From: Euwallacea fornicatus
Lineage: Eukaryota; Arthropoda; Insecta; Coleoptera; Curculionidae
Direction: 5' to 3'
DNA length: 64,000 nucleotides
Assembly: GCF_040115645.1 (NCBI RefSeq)
Contig: NC_089547.1
Span: 5,146,001 to 5,210,000 of the forward strand
The notes beneath the pieces are model-generated. The model made no database searches. It was given only the letters and a program-made list of their open reading frames with translations, and was not told where the DNA came from. The translations under genes and the position numbers were made by a program. This document shows, in pieces, positions 23,841-36,889 of the stretch; within the stretch, counting starts at the first letter, position 1; each line of letters opens with the position of its first letter.

Positions 23841-26800
23841 CAACACGGTACCGCCGTGCGCCCCTCGCCCCCCTCGGGGTACCATTCGGCACTGCCTACC
23901 GCCGGCGTAGGCCTAAAGTAGGGGGGATATAAGGGCGAGTTTGGACGGATGGTCAACACGGGAAGCCGTTTGGCCGGCGAGCGATTCTGGCACTAATGGC
24001 GGTGGTACCGAGAGGTTGTCCGGGAATGTGGTACCGGCTATTGATTAAGTTTTTAAAATGAGTCGTTTTACCACTGGTTTTCCGGTGCCACCATTGGTGT
24101 GGTGATGTTTGCGCTAATTAGAGGAAGACGCTGGCGAAAGGGAGAGAGAGGGAGGATGTTGGTACCCAAGGGGAGCTACCGGTGTTGGTTTCGGGGATTT
24201 ATCGGCGATGGTGCTGCGATGGTTGTGTTAGAGCAGGTTTGGAAATTTTTGAATTTTATGGTAATGTCGAGTGGTGTTATTGAAAATTGTGGTGATTGCA
24301 GCGCTATTCGGGGCGACGGGGCAATGTCTGCGTTATGATCACGCGTTCAGTACGATTTTTGAGAAAATTCTTGCTGTTTTTACGCTTTGAGCACATCACT
24401 TTATGAACATAAAAGGACATAAACTTAGAGACTTCAAAGCCTTTCTCTACGGTAGAGATATACCTACGAGCATCAACGATGAACCGTTTACTCGGCGCCA
24501 TTTCAACACTGCATTTGTGTCAGCCCTGTGGAAAGTTTTTGCTGAGGCCAAAACTCATCACTTGCACAACGTAAATAAAAATGAGTTTGAGTCCAATTTT
24601 TTGGTCCGATTTTGACTGGTTTGGGACCAGTTTTACACGGGCTCGGTCCAAGTCGGGGTCGTACCTAGAGGAGAATGAAAAAGGTGAAAAATTCACTGAA
24701 GATTTCTTTGTTTCCCATTGGAAAGTCATAAAATCTTTGAGGACTCACATGAGCGGCTGACTTAACCATATTTTGAGTTCGCGATGCAGATCCCCAAGAT
24801 TTATAATTTATTTGGGATTTGGTGAGATTCGCGCCTAAGGGAGAATTGAATTACTTACTACTTACTATTTCAAATCGATTATCGCCCCTTCTGGGAAATG
24901 GATGTGAGTGAGATCCACCCTGGGAACTCGCCTTAAAAGTCGAGCATTACTTCAAGGCAGTACTGGCGTTATGGAGAAACGAGCTTAAGCGACGGCCGAG
25001 GGCGGCAGACCAAGAAGGGCGGCGGAATTTTGCTGGCCTGCGATTTTTCTTGGGGAAAAGGGGGCGGTAAGCCCAAGCGTCAGTTCTGCCCCGTTCCAGG
25101 GGGGGACGGGGTTGAATGGAGCATTTGACTTCGCTTCTTTGCCGTTGTCCCGTCATCACCGTTCTGTGCCGGAATGTAAGCTGACCTGAACTGCCGAAAA
25201 ACTCAGTTTAACCAAATAGGGGAAATGCGGAAACCTTTCACCGCCACTGGACGCAATGAAGAGATATCAATTTTTACCCCCGCGATAACAGCCCCACAGT
25301 TCCTTCGATGCTCCTTTCCACTCTTTATTTGGCTTCTACCTGTCGGGGCGCCAAAATCGCCACCTTATTATCAATAATTTCATCACAAAAAAGCTTTTAT
25401 TAGGGTGCGACCATAAAAGCGATAATGGCCGTGGTTCCTTCCCGAAACGTCACCGAGATGGTCAATTTCAGACGTCCAATAAACTCCCATTGCGCATCCG
25501 CCTCAGGTAGTTTTCCTCTAATTATAACGACGTCAAAAGAGTCCTGCTAGTTCTCATCATGGCCGATAAGGATCTGAAACGATTCACGTTCACGAAAACA
25601 GAGCATTGTTTCACATCTGCGAAACGCAGCGTGAATCCATTACTTTTCTCATAATAGCTGGTGATTATTCACGATTCGGTACCGATTGACGATTGCTGTG
25701 ATCGTCTTTATGCCAACATACCATTTACCCTCCATAGAGTCGTTTTACATTTCATGGTGATTTCATTGAAAACCCGCGGTAATTGGCAATTTCGCTCGCA
25801 CCTGAAGAAGCCCGCAATTAGTTCACCTCCAGGTTAATGGAATTCCTCAGTTTTACAGCGTCGCGTTCTGCTCTCCTTGATTTAATGTTCTCCTCTGTAA
25901 TGGAGATCGCTCATCAATTCGAATTTTATCACTCTCCTCAGGGATTCAAGTGAAACTGGTGACGTTTATATAAAATACGTGGCCATAATTACATGACAGC
26001 GGCGTATCTGAAATGGCAGCAAACAAATGGGGATAATTAAAATGCCTTTCTTTAAAACCTCACGTAATAGTTTTTTCCATGTAACTCGTAAAGCTGCTAT
26101 CAACAACACAAACGTTTGCTAGATAAATTTTTCTCGGTAGGCGGTCCTTTGTGTCACGATAATGCGCGGGCTGCGACCAGTGCGGATTTCGGGGTTTTTG
26201 TAGCCCCGGTGCTTGTTTGAACAAGCCACGAAGTGGATCGTCAGCCGCGCCAGAGACTCTCCGCACTCGACGTTAATAACCCCGACTCGCCCTCGAGTCG
26301 TCCGGTGACGCCATCTACCACCAACAAAAAAAAAGAAAAAAAAAAGAACGAAAAAAAATATTGACAGTTTCACGCGTCATTTCGACACGCCCTTTCTACA
26401 GGGTGTTTGCCCCGACCTCGAGGCCGGTTAGGCTGCGGCGCGACTGCGCGACACGGATTTCAAGATTGCGCCGCATTAAAATTTACAAACATTCAATTAT
26501 TATTCACTTCCGTCAAGCTGCGAGGCTGCGCCTTGACGTGCGATGCATCGTCGCAATCAGAAAAATGGCCGAAGTCAAAAACGTGAAGATCCAACATGGC
26601 GTCGCTGAGGGAAAACGATTTTTGCTGATGGTTTGCGGAGAATCGAAACGTCGGACTTAGGGAGCGGCATCGCTGCGTTGTAGAGGCGACAAAGTTGCTG
26701 TGGCGGAGCGCTACTTATCCTGTATTCCCTGTGCAAATAAGCTGGGGCGAACTTAAAATGTATTTTTTTTTTTTGTTTGGAAATTTCGATTTTTCATCTC

Positions 26801-29800
26801 ATCGGAATTGGAATGGGAATGGCACTTCTTGCCGTAGCAGTAGGGAGGATTACATTGGAAAAAACATTTTAATGTCTTCGAAAGCCAAAAACAGAGTTAA
26901 ATGCGCGACTGTGTCGTCGATGGCGTGCGCACGAGTCTATTAATCGAAAAAGCTCTGCTTATTCAATAATCGCTCTGGATTTAGGCTGAGAATTCTCCTG
27001 CATAAAGGGCTTCTCTTCGCACTTTCTTCTCGAAACCTTCTTTGCTTGGGCCGCGTTGACGGAAGATTTACGGGCGCAGTTTCGGCATTTTTGTGTCCCC
27101 AGCTGGTCGGGCGTGCGTGGGCAGGCCCATCGCGCTCATCCTCCGTGGTGATTTACTTAAAAATCAATGAACATCCGCAGAACGTAATTCTTCTTCTTGG
27201 CAATAAAGCGAGGCTCAACCCGGCGCGTAGGCTCGCACAATGGGTTTCTTCTTCCGAGGCTGACATCACGGGCGAGGACTAATGCTTATGCATGTTCTTC
27301 CTTTTCGTTTTCGAATTAATTTCGTTAATTGCGATAGGAATTAACGGTCACACCCATGAAATACTTCGATGCTTGTCTCTCACGCCCTCAAATCTCGAAG
27401 TCATTCAAAACACCCGAATCGCTGTTATGGGTTCGACTTTTGAACGCGATCGGATTTTTAATCGGTGTTAAAAGCACGAGAGGAGTGGAATTTCCCAAAG
27501 TCACGAAAATTTTTCTTTCCGAGGATACTAGGGAAAATCAGGCCGGACTGGCAACAGCGCGATTCGCTTTTCTTTTCGTCAAACAAATCTGAGTATCTAG
27601 ATATTATGAGACACATTTCCAGGAACGGATTTTCTCGACTAACGTCCCAAAGAAACTTTTACGAATATGTGCCGTTTAGCACGTCATTTTTACGCCTGCG
27701 GCGCATTTGAGATATTCCTCAATGTTGCCAGGCTTAGATCTGGTCTTCAAGCTCTAAAATTTTCATCAGGTCATAGATAAATTTCTAGGGTTGGACTTCC
27801 TCTTAAATCATACCGCCACCGTCCCATATTGCTCCCCCCAGCCCCGTTGCCCCTTGCATCCACGTGAGCACGCGATTGGTTATTCGATTAGGCAGCTATG
27901 ACGACATAATTAGTAATATGTGATTTTTCTTGTCTGGCTCGCATTTACAAATCGATCCAAATGCGATGATCTTCGTTCAGATCATAAAGCATTTTAGGCT
28001 TTTCTGTCTCGCTTACTCATCATGAAAACCGGGCGATACGGTCCCACAGCTTTCTCCATGTTTTGGTTTTTCACTGCTGCGGTACTATCAACAATGCTCG
28101 TAATCAGGGACGTTATAGACTTGAAAGAATTTTTGCATATTTCCTGGTTTCTGAGTCGTTTTAATCTGATTTTTACGTACGTCCACGGTCCCTGCGAAAC
28201 GTGCTCTACTAAACATCTATTACTCCCCCTAGTTCTTTCGCAATCCCACATCCAGTCAAAACCACTAGAACTAATCTTATAGTCGTTCTCGCCCAACAGA
28301 GCCGCTACCAGCCCCCAAATCCCAAGGAATTAATGGGAAAGAGAGCGAGATAGAGAGAAACGCACAAGAATGGCATTCCTGCGGTACCATATATCGCGAC
28401 GGTGCACTCCCCGTGGAGCCCCGACCGTGTCGTCGCGGATCCAGATCAAGCGGGGGCCGAGGGGGCCCCGGTCGCGCTCCGGTACTACCGTGCATTTCCC
28501 ACGGCGCGCTCGGGCCCCACCCGATGACAACAGCACTGCCGCTTTCCGGTACTTACTGCCACAACTATGCCTCCATGGAAATTAATGGCGATTTTCTTTT
28601 AATGGTTGTTCCATCTTTATTTCACGATGCACAGAAATTCACGATTCGATGCGAGGAAAGTTGGAGAAATTTGTTTTAAGTAAAATTTGGAGTGAATTAC
28701 GTTAATCTGCTTGCGGCGCACTTGAACGGCGCATCACGTGCGAATCAAGCAGCGTTCTAATTAAATTATTTTCAACTACTCCCGTTTCGCTTGAGGAAAT
28801 AATGAGAAAATATTCGAGAGTACCTTTGATGCTCGATAGTTTCAAAATCCTGTAAATCACCACATTCTTCATCTAACAAAACACACATTTTACATAGTGA
28901 AACTAGCCAAGGAAGCGAGTTAGGTAACGCAGTTAACATCAGGGGGCAACGAGGAATTAACGACAAGGAGAATAATACGTAATATACTGCGTGTTTCTAT
29001 ATTTATCACCACAGGGTGTTCCTTTTTATCTAACTAAATTCGGAAATAACGCCTCACTCAAAAGTATTCGTAACGTGTACGAAGTCGTCACGTGATAGCA
29101 ATGCTTTTCCTCAAGGAAGCTTTGACAACAAAACAATGACGCTTCGGTTGTCAGTATTAATGGCGTCTCCGAGTTTCTTTCCGCTTCGCCGGCGAAAAAT
29201 GTTGAATCTCAACTTGAAATGCGGAGAAAGTTTTGAAAATTTTGTGCGGACTCAAAGATTAATTAAACAGAAACGTAATGTGCCTTCGTGCGGGATTAAG
29301 CTCCGTCGAAAACACGTAAAATTCGCACATTTAACGTGCGACTTTGTTTGACAATGCAGTGAAGATCGTCTCGTGTACGCTCGGGTTCCCGAAGACGCAC
29401 GATCGTCCAGAAAAAGTTTCGGTTGTTCAAAAGAGGAGAATCATAGGCGGGTGCAGGGTGTGGCAGTGCAGCGCATGTGCGAACAGTAACTGAGATTCCT
29501 CTTGGCAATGTCTGAAGAATTACCTTTTTTGGCGTTGTGCCAAAAAGTTGATTTAAGGTAAATGAGCAGCAAATTCGGATAAAACTTAAATTGAATTTAT
29601 GCAAAACTGTCGGTTTTAATGCGGAAAAAGCCGGTGGTGGACGTGCGTCGAACGCTGCCAAAAACACAGAAATTCTAATTAAACTTCATTATTACGTCAA
29701 TTTTTATATTAACGATAATATTCTGCTTTGTTTTGATAGTTTCTATGAAAAATTTGTTGCTTTGAAATGATTCTCATAACTAAACGCAAGTGATTGATTA

Positions 29801-32490
29801 ATTGGTTTCCATCAGCATTATCTCCTGGGTAAAATTGTCAGGAGTTTGATCTATCGGCATTGAAAGTAACAATAAAAAACTTTTAACGAAAGTTGATCAA
29901 AGGCTTGTTTAACAGACCACTTAGCGAGACAATTCGTTCTTTTTAGTAAAAACCAAAGTGGTTTACTCTTTCCTTTTTCCATTTCCAAATTTTTCTTTAA
30001 TTCGCTTATTCCTATTTTGAGCTTTTATGAATTTTTTCCTGCGAGTTAATGTATTGTGCTCTTTTTAAGTTTCTCCGATCTGTTCTTTTTGCCCTTTTTC
30101 TAATAGAAACAGAGGATTTTAAGAAATAAGGAAAATTAACATACTTAACAGCGTTTCGAAGATCTTTAATAAAAACTGTATTGTTAAGGCTGGCGGGCGG
30201 CCGCCGCAGGTAAAAGACGGACAAAAAAGAGTTTATTCTGGGCGCTCGACGAATGATTTATTTCTTCTTATATGTACATGTGTGTACGTCGAATATTCTG
30301 ACATATTTGTTTATGTTAACGTTAGCATATTTGTGAGAAAATTACGAAATATTCGAATCACAGGACCTTTAGTTATATTAGAAAACCGTCGTTAATACTG
30401 AATCTCAGTCTAAGACAGTACAGCTAAAACAACGAAGCGATTGTAATAACACCCGTGTTGACGAATACAAGGGTGTCCGTCTGAGTCCACGGTAAAGGGT
30501 CAATTTTCGACAAAGCATTTGACGTCATTTCGTGCGCGCGAAGAGAGCTTGAATTCGTCTACAAAATTCAGGTGGACACAAACAATTTTTCATCTCCTCA
30601 TTAACTCATTACACGTTTTGATATTTGTTAGAAATGATCATCGGAATGAGGAAAAATAAACGGCCATAAATATGGGGTTCAAAGAATAATTGCGGCCATC
30701 CTTCAGCCGTGCACACGGTTATTAAATGCCGAAGAACGGCGAGCATTCCGTTTGGCAACCATCGGCAGGGGAGCAGGGGCTCCGCTACTGGGCCCCCGGG
30801 CTCTTCCCAGGCCTTCCACCTACTCCTCGGCTGCCCCGGGGGGACTCCCAAGCACTGCCGGCCAGTGGCGCCCGTCCATCGGAAGCCCCCTTGCCTACCG
30901 CTAATGGATTTTTAATGAAGGACCGCGCTTTTTCTTCAAGATATTTATTGTTTATTTATTGTATGAAAGAGCGACAACAATAAGAGAGAAAGAGACAAAT
31001 CGGTTTTCATTGCAAGGGCTCCGTAATATAATCGAATGCCGTCTGTCAGTCTGAATTAATATCGACATACGTGAGGCAACAAAATCGAAGTTTTTAAACA
31101 CCCGTTTAAAATGCGCAAACCGCAGCACCTCGATCCACAATTAATTGTTAACTTTGCTTTACTTGTGACATTTGTGTCACTTTGACGGTTAATCCAGGAC
31201 CGAAATGTCCTCTTGACATAGTCACTAGGACGTTCATAGATTTGTTTTTCGTCAAATTGTTTCAACTAATAAGAAATCTAAATTCTATTTTCGACTGCAA
31301 ACGATGCTATAATAAATTTACGGTTCGACGGTTGGTCCGCCACTGTGTGTGGTGCAATACTGCGCCCCCTTTGATTACAAGTGGTCTTCGTGCGAGCTCG
31401 GTCAATTTCTTTTGTTTTTTCGATTGCTTTGATTGGTGCACGGTGGGCAATTGACCGTTTACGTGATTTCGGGCTTTTTGTTTTATCCCCCGCCGCCGTG
31501 GGATAGTAGCCAGAACCGCGATGGCGGCCGGTGCCTGGGAATTTTTCGCATGTAATTGACTGAATCGACGCATAGATAAATCAGTTTTTATACGCGATCT
31601 CCACTGGAGTTTGGTACCGCAAACTGCTCGCTGGATCAAAATTGGTTAACATGTAAAACGTGCCCTCACTTTTGGTTGCGTTAACACACACACACACACT
31701 CCGCCTATACCGGATGTGTCATCGGCGAAGAGGGCCAACTGTAGCGCGGCGGTTTCCAGTAGCCCCGGATTGGCTACCGGGCTTTGGCTTCCGGGCATTG
31801 GCCGACGAGTCGCGTGCGCTCCACTTCGCTCCAATAACGATGCGAGCGTATATTGCGGTATACGCATCCGTGCACATTCATTTAACATGAATAAAATAAA
31901 TCTGACCGGGGCACTACACACCTGGAACTTGACAAGTAACAAGTGACGGGCGGAGATGACACTAGTAAAAAATGGCCGGTTTTAAATGTCGGAATAAGTG
32001 CTTTGGTACAAGTTTCGAGGGACACGCATTTAAACCCGAAAGATGGGGCCGTTCAGCAGAACCAACGGTTTTCCGTCAGTTCCTGTCAGCCAAATGCTGC
32101 CCTCAAATATAGCTATTTTTTAATGGGCAGTTGGCGCCATTCCTTTGACCTGAACCAACCCAGAACAATCCCTAACATATCTTCTAGGCGTGCGGAAACA
32201 CGTGCGTCATCCGCAATGAGTCGCAATGTCCTCCGCCCGGGACTGAACCGCACCGTACAGCTAATCTGGACATTCTCACCAAGTTATCGGGGTTATCCCA
32301 AGATCGCGCACTTTTCCAAACTGAACCGAGGTTGCTTTCTATGGAAATTAACTTGCAGTAAAAGTTGATAGCACGTTAATAATATTGCCCTAATTTAAAC
32401 AGACAGAGGTTAACTTCGTCGGAACAGGGGCCGAGAGAATCTTCGTGACGTCACCTCTCAATCTCTTTCAGCGTGGTAAAAAAATACGTT
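23841..32490. other. Gene desert upstream of drm, non-coding
   Basis: It holds a GGTACC/TACCGC cluster at about 23845-24180, repeat ends at 26397 (TACAGGGTGTTT) and 29011 (ACAGGGTGTT), a GC-rich block with GGTAC words at 28380-28560, a second GC-rich block at 30770-30900, a GCGCCCCCT CTCF-like core at 31362-31370 and a short CA repeat at 31683. Open frames are short and carry no domain I recognise. Confidence 0.5.
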
Positions 32491-35198
32491 CGCTCTGGGC
32501 GGCCATTTTGTATTACGGGGTCGCCATGTTTACGACGAAATCTTGGATTTTGAAGAAGGAAAAATGGCAAATAGTTTAGGTTCGGAATTTCGCTGCAAGA
32601 TGGCGTGTTGGGACGTTATCTCACGGGTTTGGCGGCAAATTCGGAGATGATACCGGGTGCGGCGAGTCTAATCCCAATAAAATAATGTTGTTTCCATTGC
32701 AACCTCCAAAATTCACACTGCCGACGGGCCGGTGCGGCCACCCGGAGCTTATCAGAGTTGTCGAAGTATGATTCAACATCATTATAAACTCCAGAGGATA
32801 AGCGACAGGAGTGTCGTAAAAAATCCATTGATAAGACCACTTAATTTTAGTGGAACCGTTCGCAGTTGTAAAAATCTAAGGTCACATCCGCGGTTCCTTT
32901 AGGCAAACAACAGGTAAAATGGCTCTTTCCAATATTTGCCCGAAATATCCGGTGTAATATATCTTGGCGGCACCTATCGACAAACAGAAATATCCTGGCA
33001 AATAATCGTCGCTTTCACACCGCTGCTTTGTAATTTTACCGGACAAATATAATGGTAAATCGAGCCGAAAAAAAGGCCTGGCTCTACGCCCCTGGGTCAA
33101 TTATTATTTCCGACAACGATGGACTAAAATGAGCAAACTCTTTTATGCGGTATTAAAACTAAATAGACTTAGCAAATGAGCCGGAGTGCAACTATAAAAC
33201 GTTCGCCCATCACAACGAAGAGCGAAGAGACATTACTTAATCTTTCACACGTTGCTGAAACTTAATCAAGTGCACAAATTAACGGTACGTGGCGTAATTC
33301 GTTATTTCAACACCTCGCAAATGGGCAATCTTCGTTTTTATAGCGCATCCGCGATTCGTTACACCTCAAATACGTTTTAACATAATAATAACGAAATTTA
33401 ATGTTTTTAGTTAAAATTGACATTCATTAGCGCTATGGTGACACCTCTCGACCATAATTTCCAAGGAAAATTTCATTTCGTAACAGTAACGTAAGGTAGT
33501 TCGAATTGGCGTAGCTCCGAGGTGTCTGTGCTACTCATCGATTTAATACGGGCTGTCGATCTTGTTGCCATCTAACGGAGGCCATTTTTTTTCCAATTTC
33601 GATTGTGGCCTAAAGCTACTGGCGAGGGCGCTGCGAGGCGCACGCAACGACAATACCTAATTATAACCTCAAATTTTGACGGCTAATTCTGTTTTGCAGC
33701 TCCTCCTGCGCAAATGGCACTAATTTTTGGCCCTCCCTCATGACAAAATTCGAAACGGTGGTCGCTTCATACGCTCGAGAACACGCTCAGAAATCTATCG
33801 TGCATCGTTCATCGATGCCGACGCCGTAAAAGTAAGTTTTAGATATATATATATTTTTTAATTCAAATGTCTGTTTTTAGGACTTCGGAAGGATTTTTCT
33901 CCGACAACGTCGAAACAAAACTAAGTATGGTCGCTGCCTGTCTGTGCGACATCCAATTAGCAAAAAAACAACCTTCGCGGTGGTCATCAATAAATAGCGC
34001 CGCAATCAATATCATAACACGTGGTAGCAGCTCTATTGACCCTATTCTAAATCCAGCTCTGTGATCAGCATTTTATTAAGGCATTTCTTATGCAGTATCG
34101 AAGATGCACACCCGCCGCAATAACTAAGTGGTACTCAGTAGGCAGAGCTTGGCTGAATCACGCCTCGCAACGCGATTGGCTGGGAATAAAACATTCTTGC
34201 ATTAACAACAGTTGAGTACTGTTGATGGGAAATTATTCACGGTACTCTTTGATGTCACTACGAACCACCAACAGAACGAAATCCGCACCAAAGGATCTGC
34301 GAAACCACCATGAACTGCCGTGATCTCCGTAAACTGGTCGTACAGAAGTGGTACTCCTTCGCTTTTGAAATGTAATTAAACGAAACTCGATGAGATTTCG
34401 GCGAGTTTTAAAGCGGTCGAATGGATTTTTCCGTTGGTGCGTTTGAGCAGGCACCATCGGTACCAAACTACAAGTCGTGGGTTCCTATTGTGCGCATTTT
34501 AGCCATATACATTGTCTGATCATCGGTCTTTTGTTGGATCGTGTACTGGGCCAGAGGAGAAATGTCACTGTGACAGCCCCGTATTGTTCTCGCTTAATCC
34601 TTTGAAAAATATGGCGTCCGATCAGCGGACATTCCTGAGGACGTAGTCGGTGCTGCCTTGGGAGCCATTTAAAATTGAGTACGTTAATATACCTAGACGT
34701 GATTGTGTTGAATAGGAGTTCATATAATATCTAAAAATGTAGTTTGTCCTCGGATATATTTTCCTATGAGCGATCATAGACAACCAGACGTGCACGAAAC
34801 TAATCAGCGTTGTGGAAAATTTTTCTCCCTCGGAATACTTTGTATCTAATGTATCTCCACCACCATTTTACCAAGAAAGAGGTCTATTTTACCTCGGGGT
34901 TGTGCGAGACATAATTCGTTTTTCTTGTAAAAATGAAGCAAAATAAAGACAGTTGTCACAAAAGGACGTAGGCCTCACATGCACATATCACCTTCAATAT
35001 ATTGTCAAGAAAGACGCAAATTTTCCACAAAATATCATTCATAACATTGCAACCGTCAAAATTCGACCGATTTCACTTCCAAATTCCCCAGATAAGCCCC
35101 ATTTAGTCTGCATTCTAAACTAAATGTAATTTTTTCAGTGATCTTCAGTACTGCATTGTACTGTCTGCACACAAATAAAACCAACATCAAAACAACAA
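32491..35198. promoter_or_regulatory. Candidate Polycomb-response-like stretch and flank
   Basis: Four GCCAT cores (the Pho/YY1 recognition core) lie within 103 bases at 32502-32604, in the contexts GGCCATTTT, CGCCATG, AAAATGGC and AGATGGCG. More occur at 33580-33590. GAGAG words and Polycomb targeting cannot be judged from sequence alone. The remaining bases up to the cutA poly(A) signal show no gene. Confidence 0.25.
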
Positions 35199-35204
35199 TT
35201 TATT
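35199..35204 (-). terminator. Poly(A) signal of cutA
   Basis: AATAAA on the minus strand, 88 bases after the cutA stop codon. Confidence 0.7.
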
Positions 35205-35291
35205 GACAACCAAGAACTTCCTCGATATTCTCAAAAAATCAACGATATTCTTTCACCAGATCAAATAAAACTTTAATCAACGTTTCTTTCC

Positions 35292-36005
35292 TCACTTCTC
35301 TGGAACGACCCCCTCCATCCACTTAAAGTAAACGTCGTTCCCCCCTGTAATGGGGACTGCAATCACCTCGCAAACTTTATAAGGATGATTGGCTTTAACG
35401 TAAGCAGTGAGTTGATCCAGCTTCGAAGTTCGGGTCTTAAGCATCATCAAAACTTCAGAATCTTCATGAATTTTGTCCTCCCACTCGTAAATTGATACCA
35501 CCTTCGGGACGATGTTGGCACAAGCTGCCAGTTTACCAAACACCTGAGGGTGTAAATTGTAAATGTAAGGTCAAGTTTAATTGAAGAGCTTAGGGCACTG
35601 ATCATTCGTACATCATCAAAATGTGTTTGTTTGAAAAGAAACGTAGGGATATTGATAGACAATTTGATTTTGAAAATATGATATGTCGGCTAGAGTTTGG
35701 ATTTGATTAGTTCTTGCTCCTATTGATGAGAAATAAGCCGTTACGTTCTTAAATGGCTTAAATAAATAACATTTTTTCAAATTTAAATGTATTATACATT
35801 CTTCGACAAGGCATCTCCCTGTATACCAAGATCCCTCAGCAATCTGCCCTTACGTCTTTAATAGTTAAGGGTGTTTTACCAATTCACGGGCAAGCATTCT
35901 AGCTACTTCCTCGGTGGGGGTTGTAACATAGACAATAGAATAGTGGCTCATCGTTTGGGAAGTCTGATTGGATTGGCAGGTTTCTACTGACATTGAAGCG
36001 CTCAT
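35292..36005 (-). CDS. cutA: CutA1 divalent-cation tolerance family protein
   Basis: Exons 36005-35880 and 35543-35292 (phase 0, GTAAAAC donor, CCCTCAG acceptor) encode 125 residues. The CutA fold is clear: YSIVYVTTPTEEVARMLAREL joins directly to VFGKLAACANIVP, then SIYEWEDKIHEDSEVLMMLKT, HPYKVCEVIAVPI and YFKWM near the end. These blocks match the conserved strands and the Cys/Trp/Glu positions of bacterial and animal CutA. The family forms tight trimers. Bacterial members are tied to copper tolerance and the mammalian form to acetylcholinesterase anchoring, so the insect role is open. I chose the ATG at 36005; the frame is open further upstream, so a longer N-terminus such as a targeting peptide is possible. 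It is head to head with HSDL2. Confidence 0.93.
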
Positions 36006-36889
36006 AGCCGCGGCTCGACGAGACACCCTAGTATTGTTATTGCTAGATTTACGGTTGGAACATGCACGGGGTGTGAGAAAGGGGACGAAACCTACCCCAA
36101 AAGCAAAGCGGAGACAAAAATACTTTTCCCGGTTAAAATCATGAGAATTTTGTGGCAAGTCACTTTGCACTTACCGGCTACTATTAATGTGTTAGGAAAA
36201 GCTGTGATTGCTCGTTAAGGGTAGGGAATTAGTTCAAATAGAAGTAATTTAATTTAAGTGAAATCAATATAACAAAACGACGACGATCTAACCTCAAATT
36301 AGTTGCAGCTACTGTCCTTGGTTTGGACTGTTGTTTAACCTTAATGAACGCTAAAAATTTCGAATTTATTGGATGGCAAAATAGTAATTTGCATAATAAA
36401 CTTTTATCTTAAATTAATACAATAAACAATACCATTACTATACTATTATTTATTCTTTTTAATATTTCACATTTATAAAGATTTAATATTCTATAACACA
36501 CTAAATTCTGCATAATGAACAGTCACATGTGACTAGATAGTTCTTTGCCCGTGCCCGGCCAATCACAAAACACCGTGTCGATCACGTGCTACGTGACACT
36601 GACAGCTCTCGACGTAAACAAGCACGACGTCATCAAATTAATGCATTGGACTTATTTCGATTTGTGTTTAAGTTTAAAATCGTTTAAATAACCGCACTGT
36701 GGCCGAATTTCACTACTTGCTCCTCTAAATAGTACACAGAACTTTGGACTTTGGATGCACATGTACGGTTTCATATCAGGTATTTAACTAGAAATCAGAA
36801 AATAGTCATAAAGCAGAACTTTCAGTAGTCATTAGTGAGGAAAGGTGGCTTTTTCCAGCTTTTAAAGTGGTTGTTTATTCACTTTTATC
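36006..36889. promoter_or_regulatory. Divergent promoter region cutA / HSDL2
   Basis: 884 bp separate the two start codons. A dense patch at 36583-36633 holds an E-box CACGTG (36583-36588), TGACACTGACAG, and ACGACGTCATC, which contains a CRE-like GACGTCA. A GTAAGTGC donor-like word at 36174-36167 (minus) could end a cutA 5' UTR exon. Confidence 0.6.

Noticed and set aside
28277..28679. Overlapping open frames in the GC-rich block
   Set aside because: Both strands are open because of GC content; Pro/Arg/Gly-rich with no homology.
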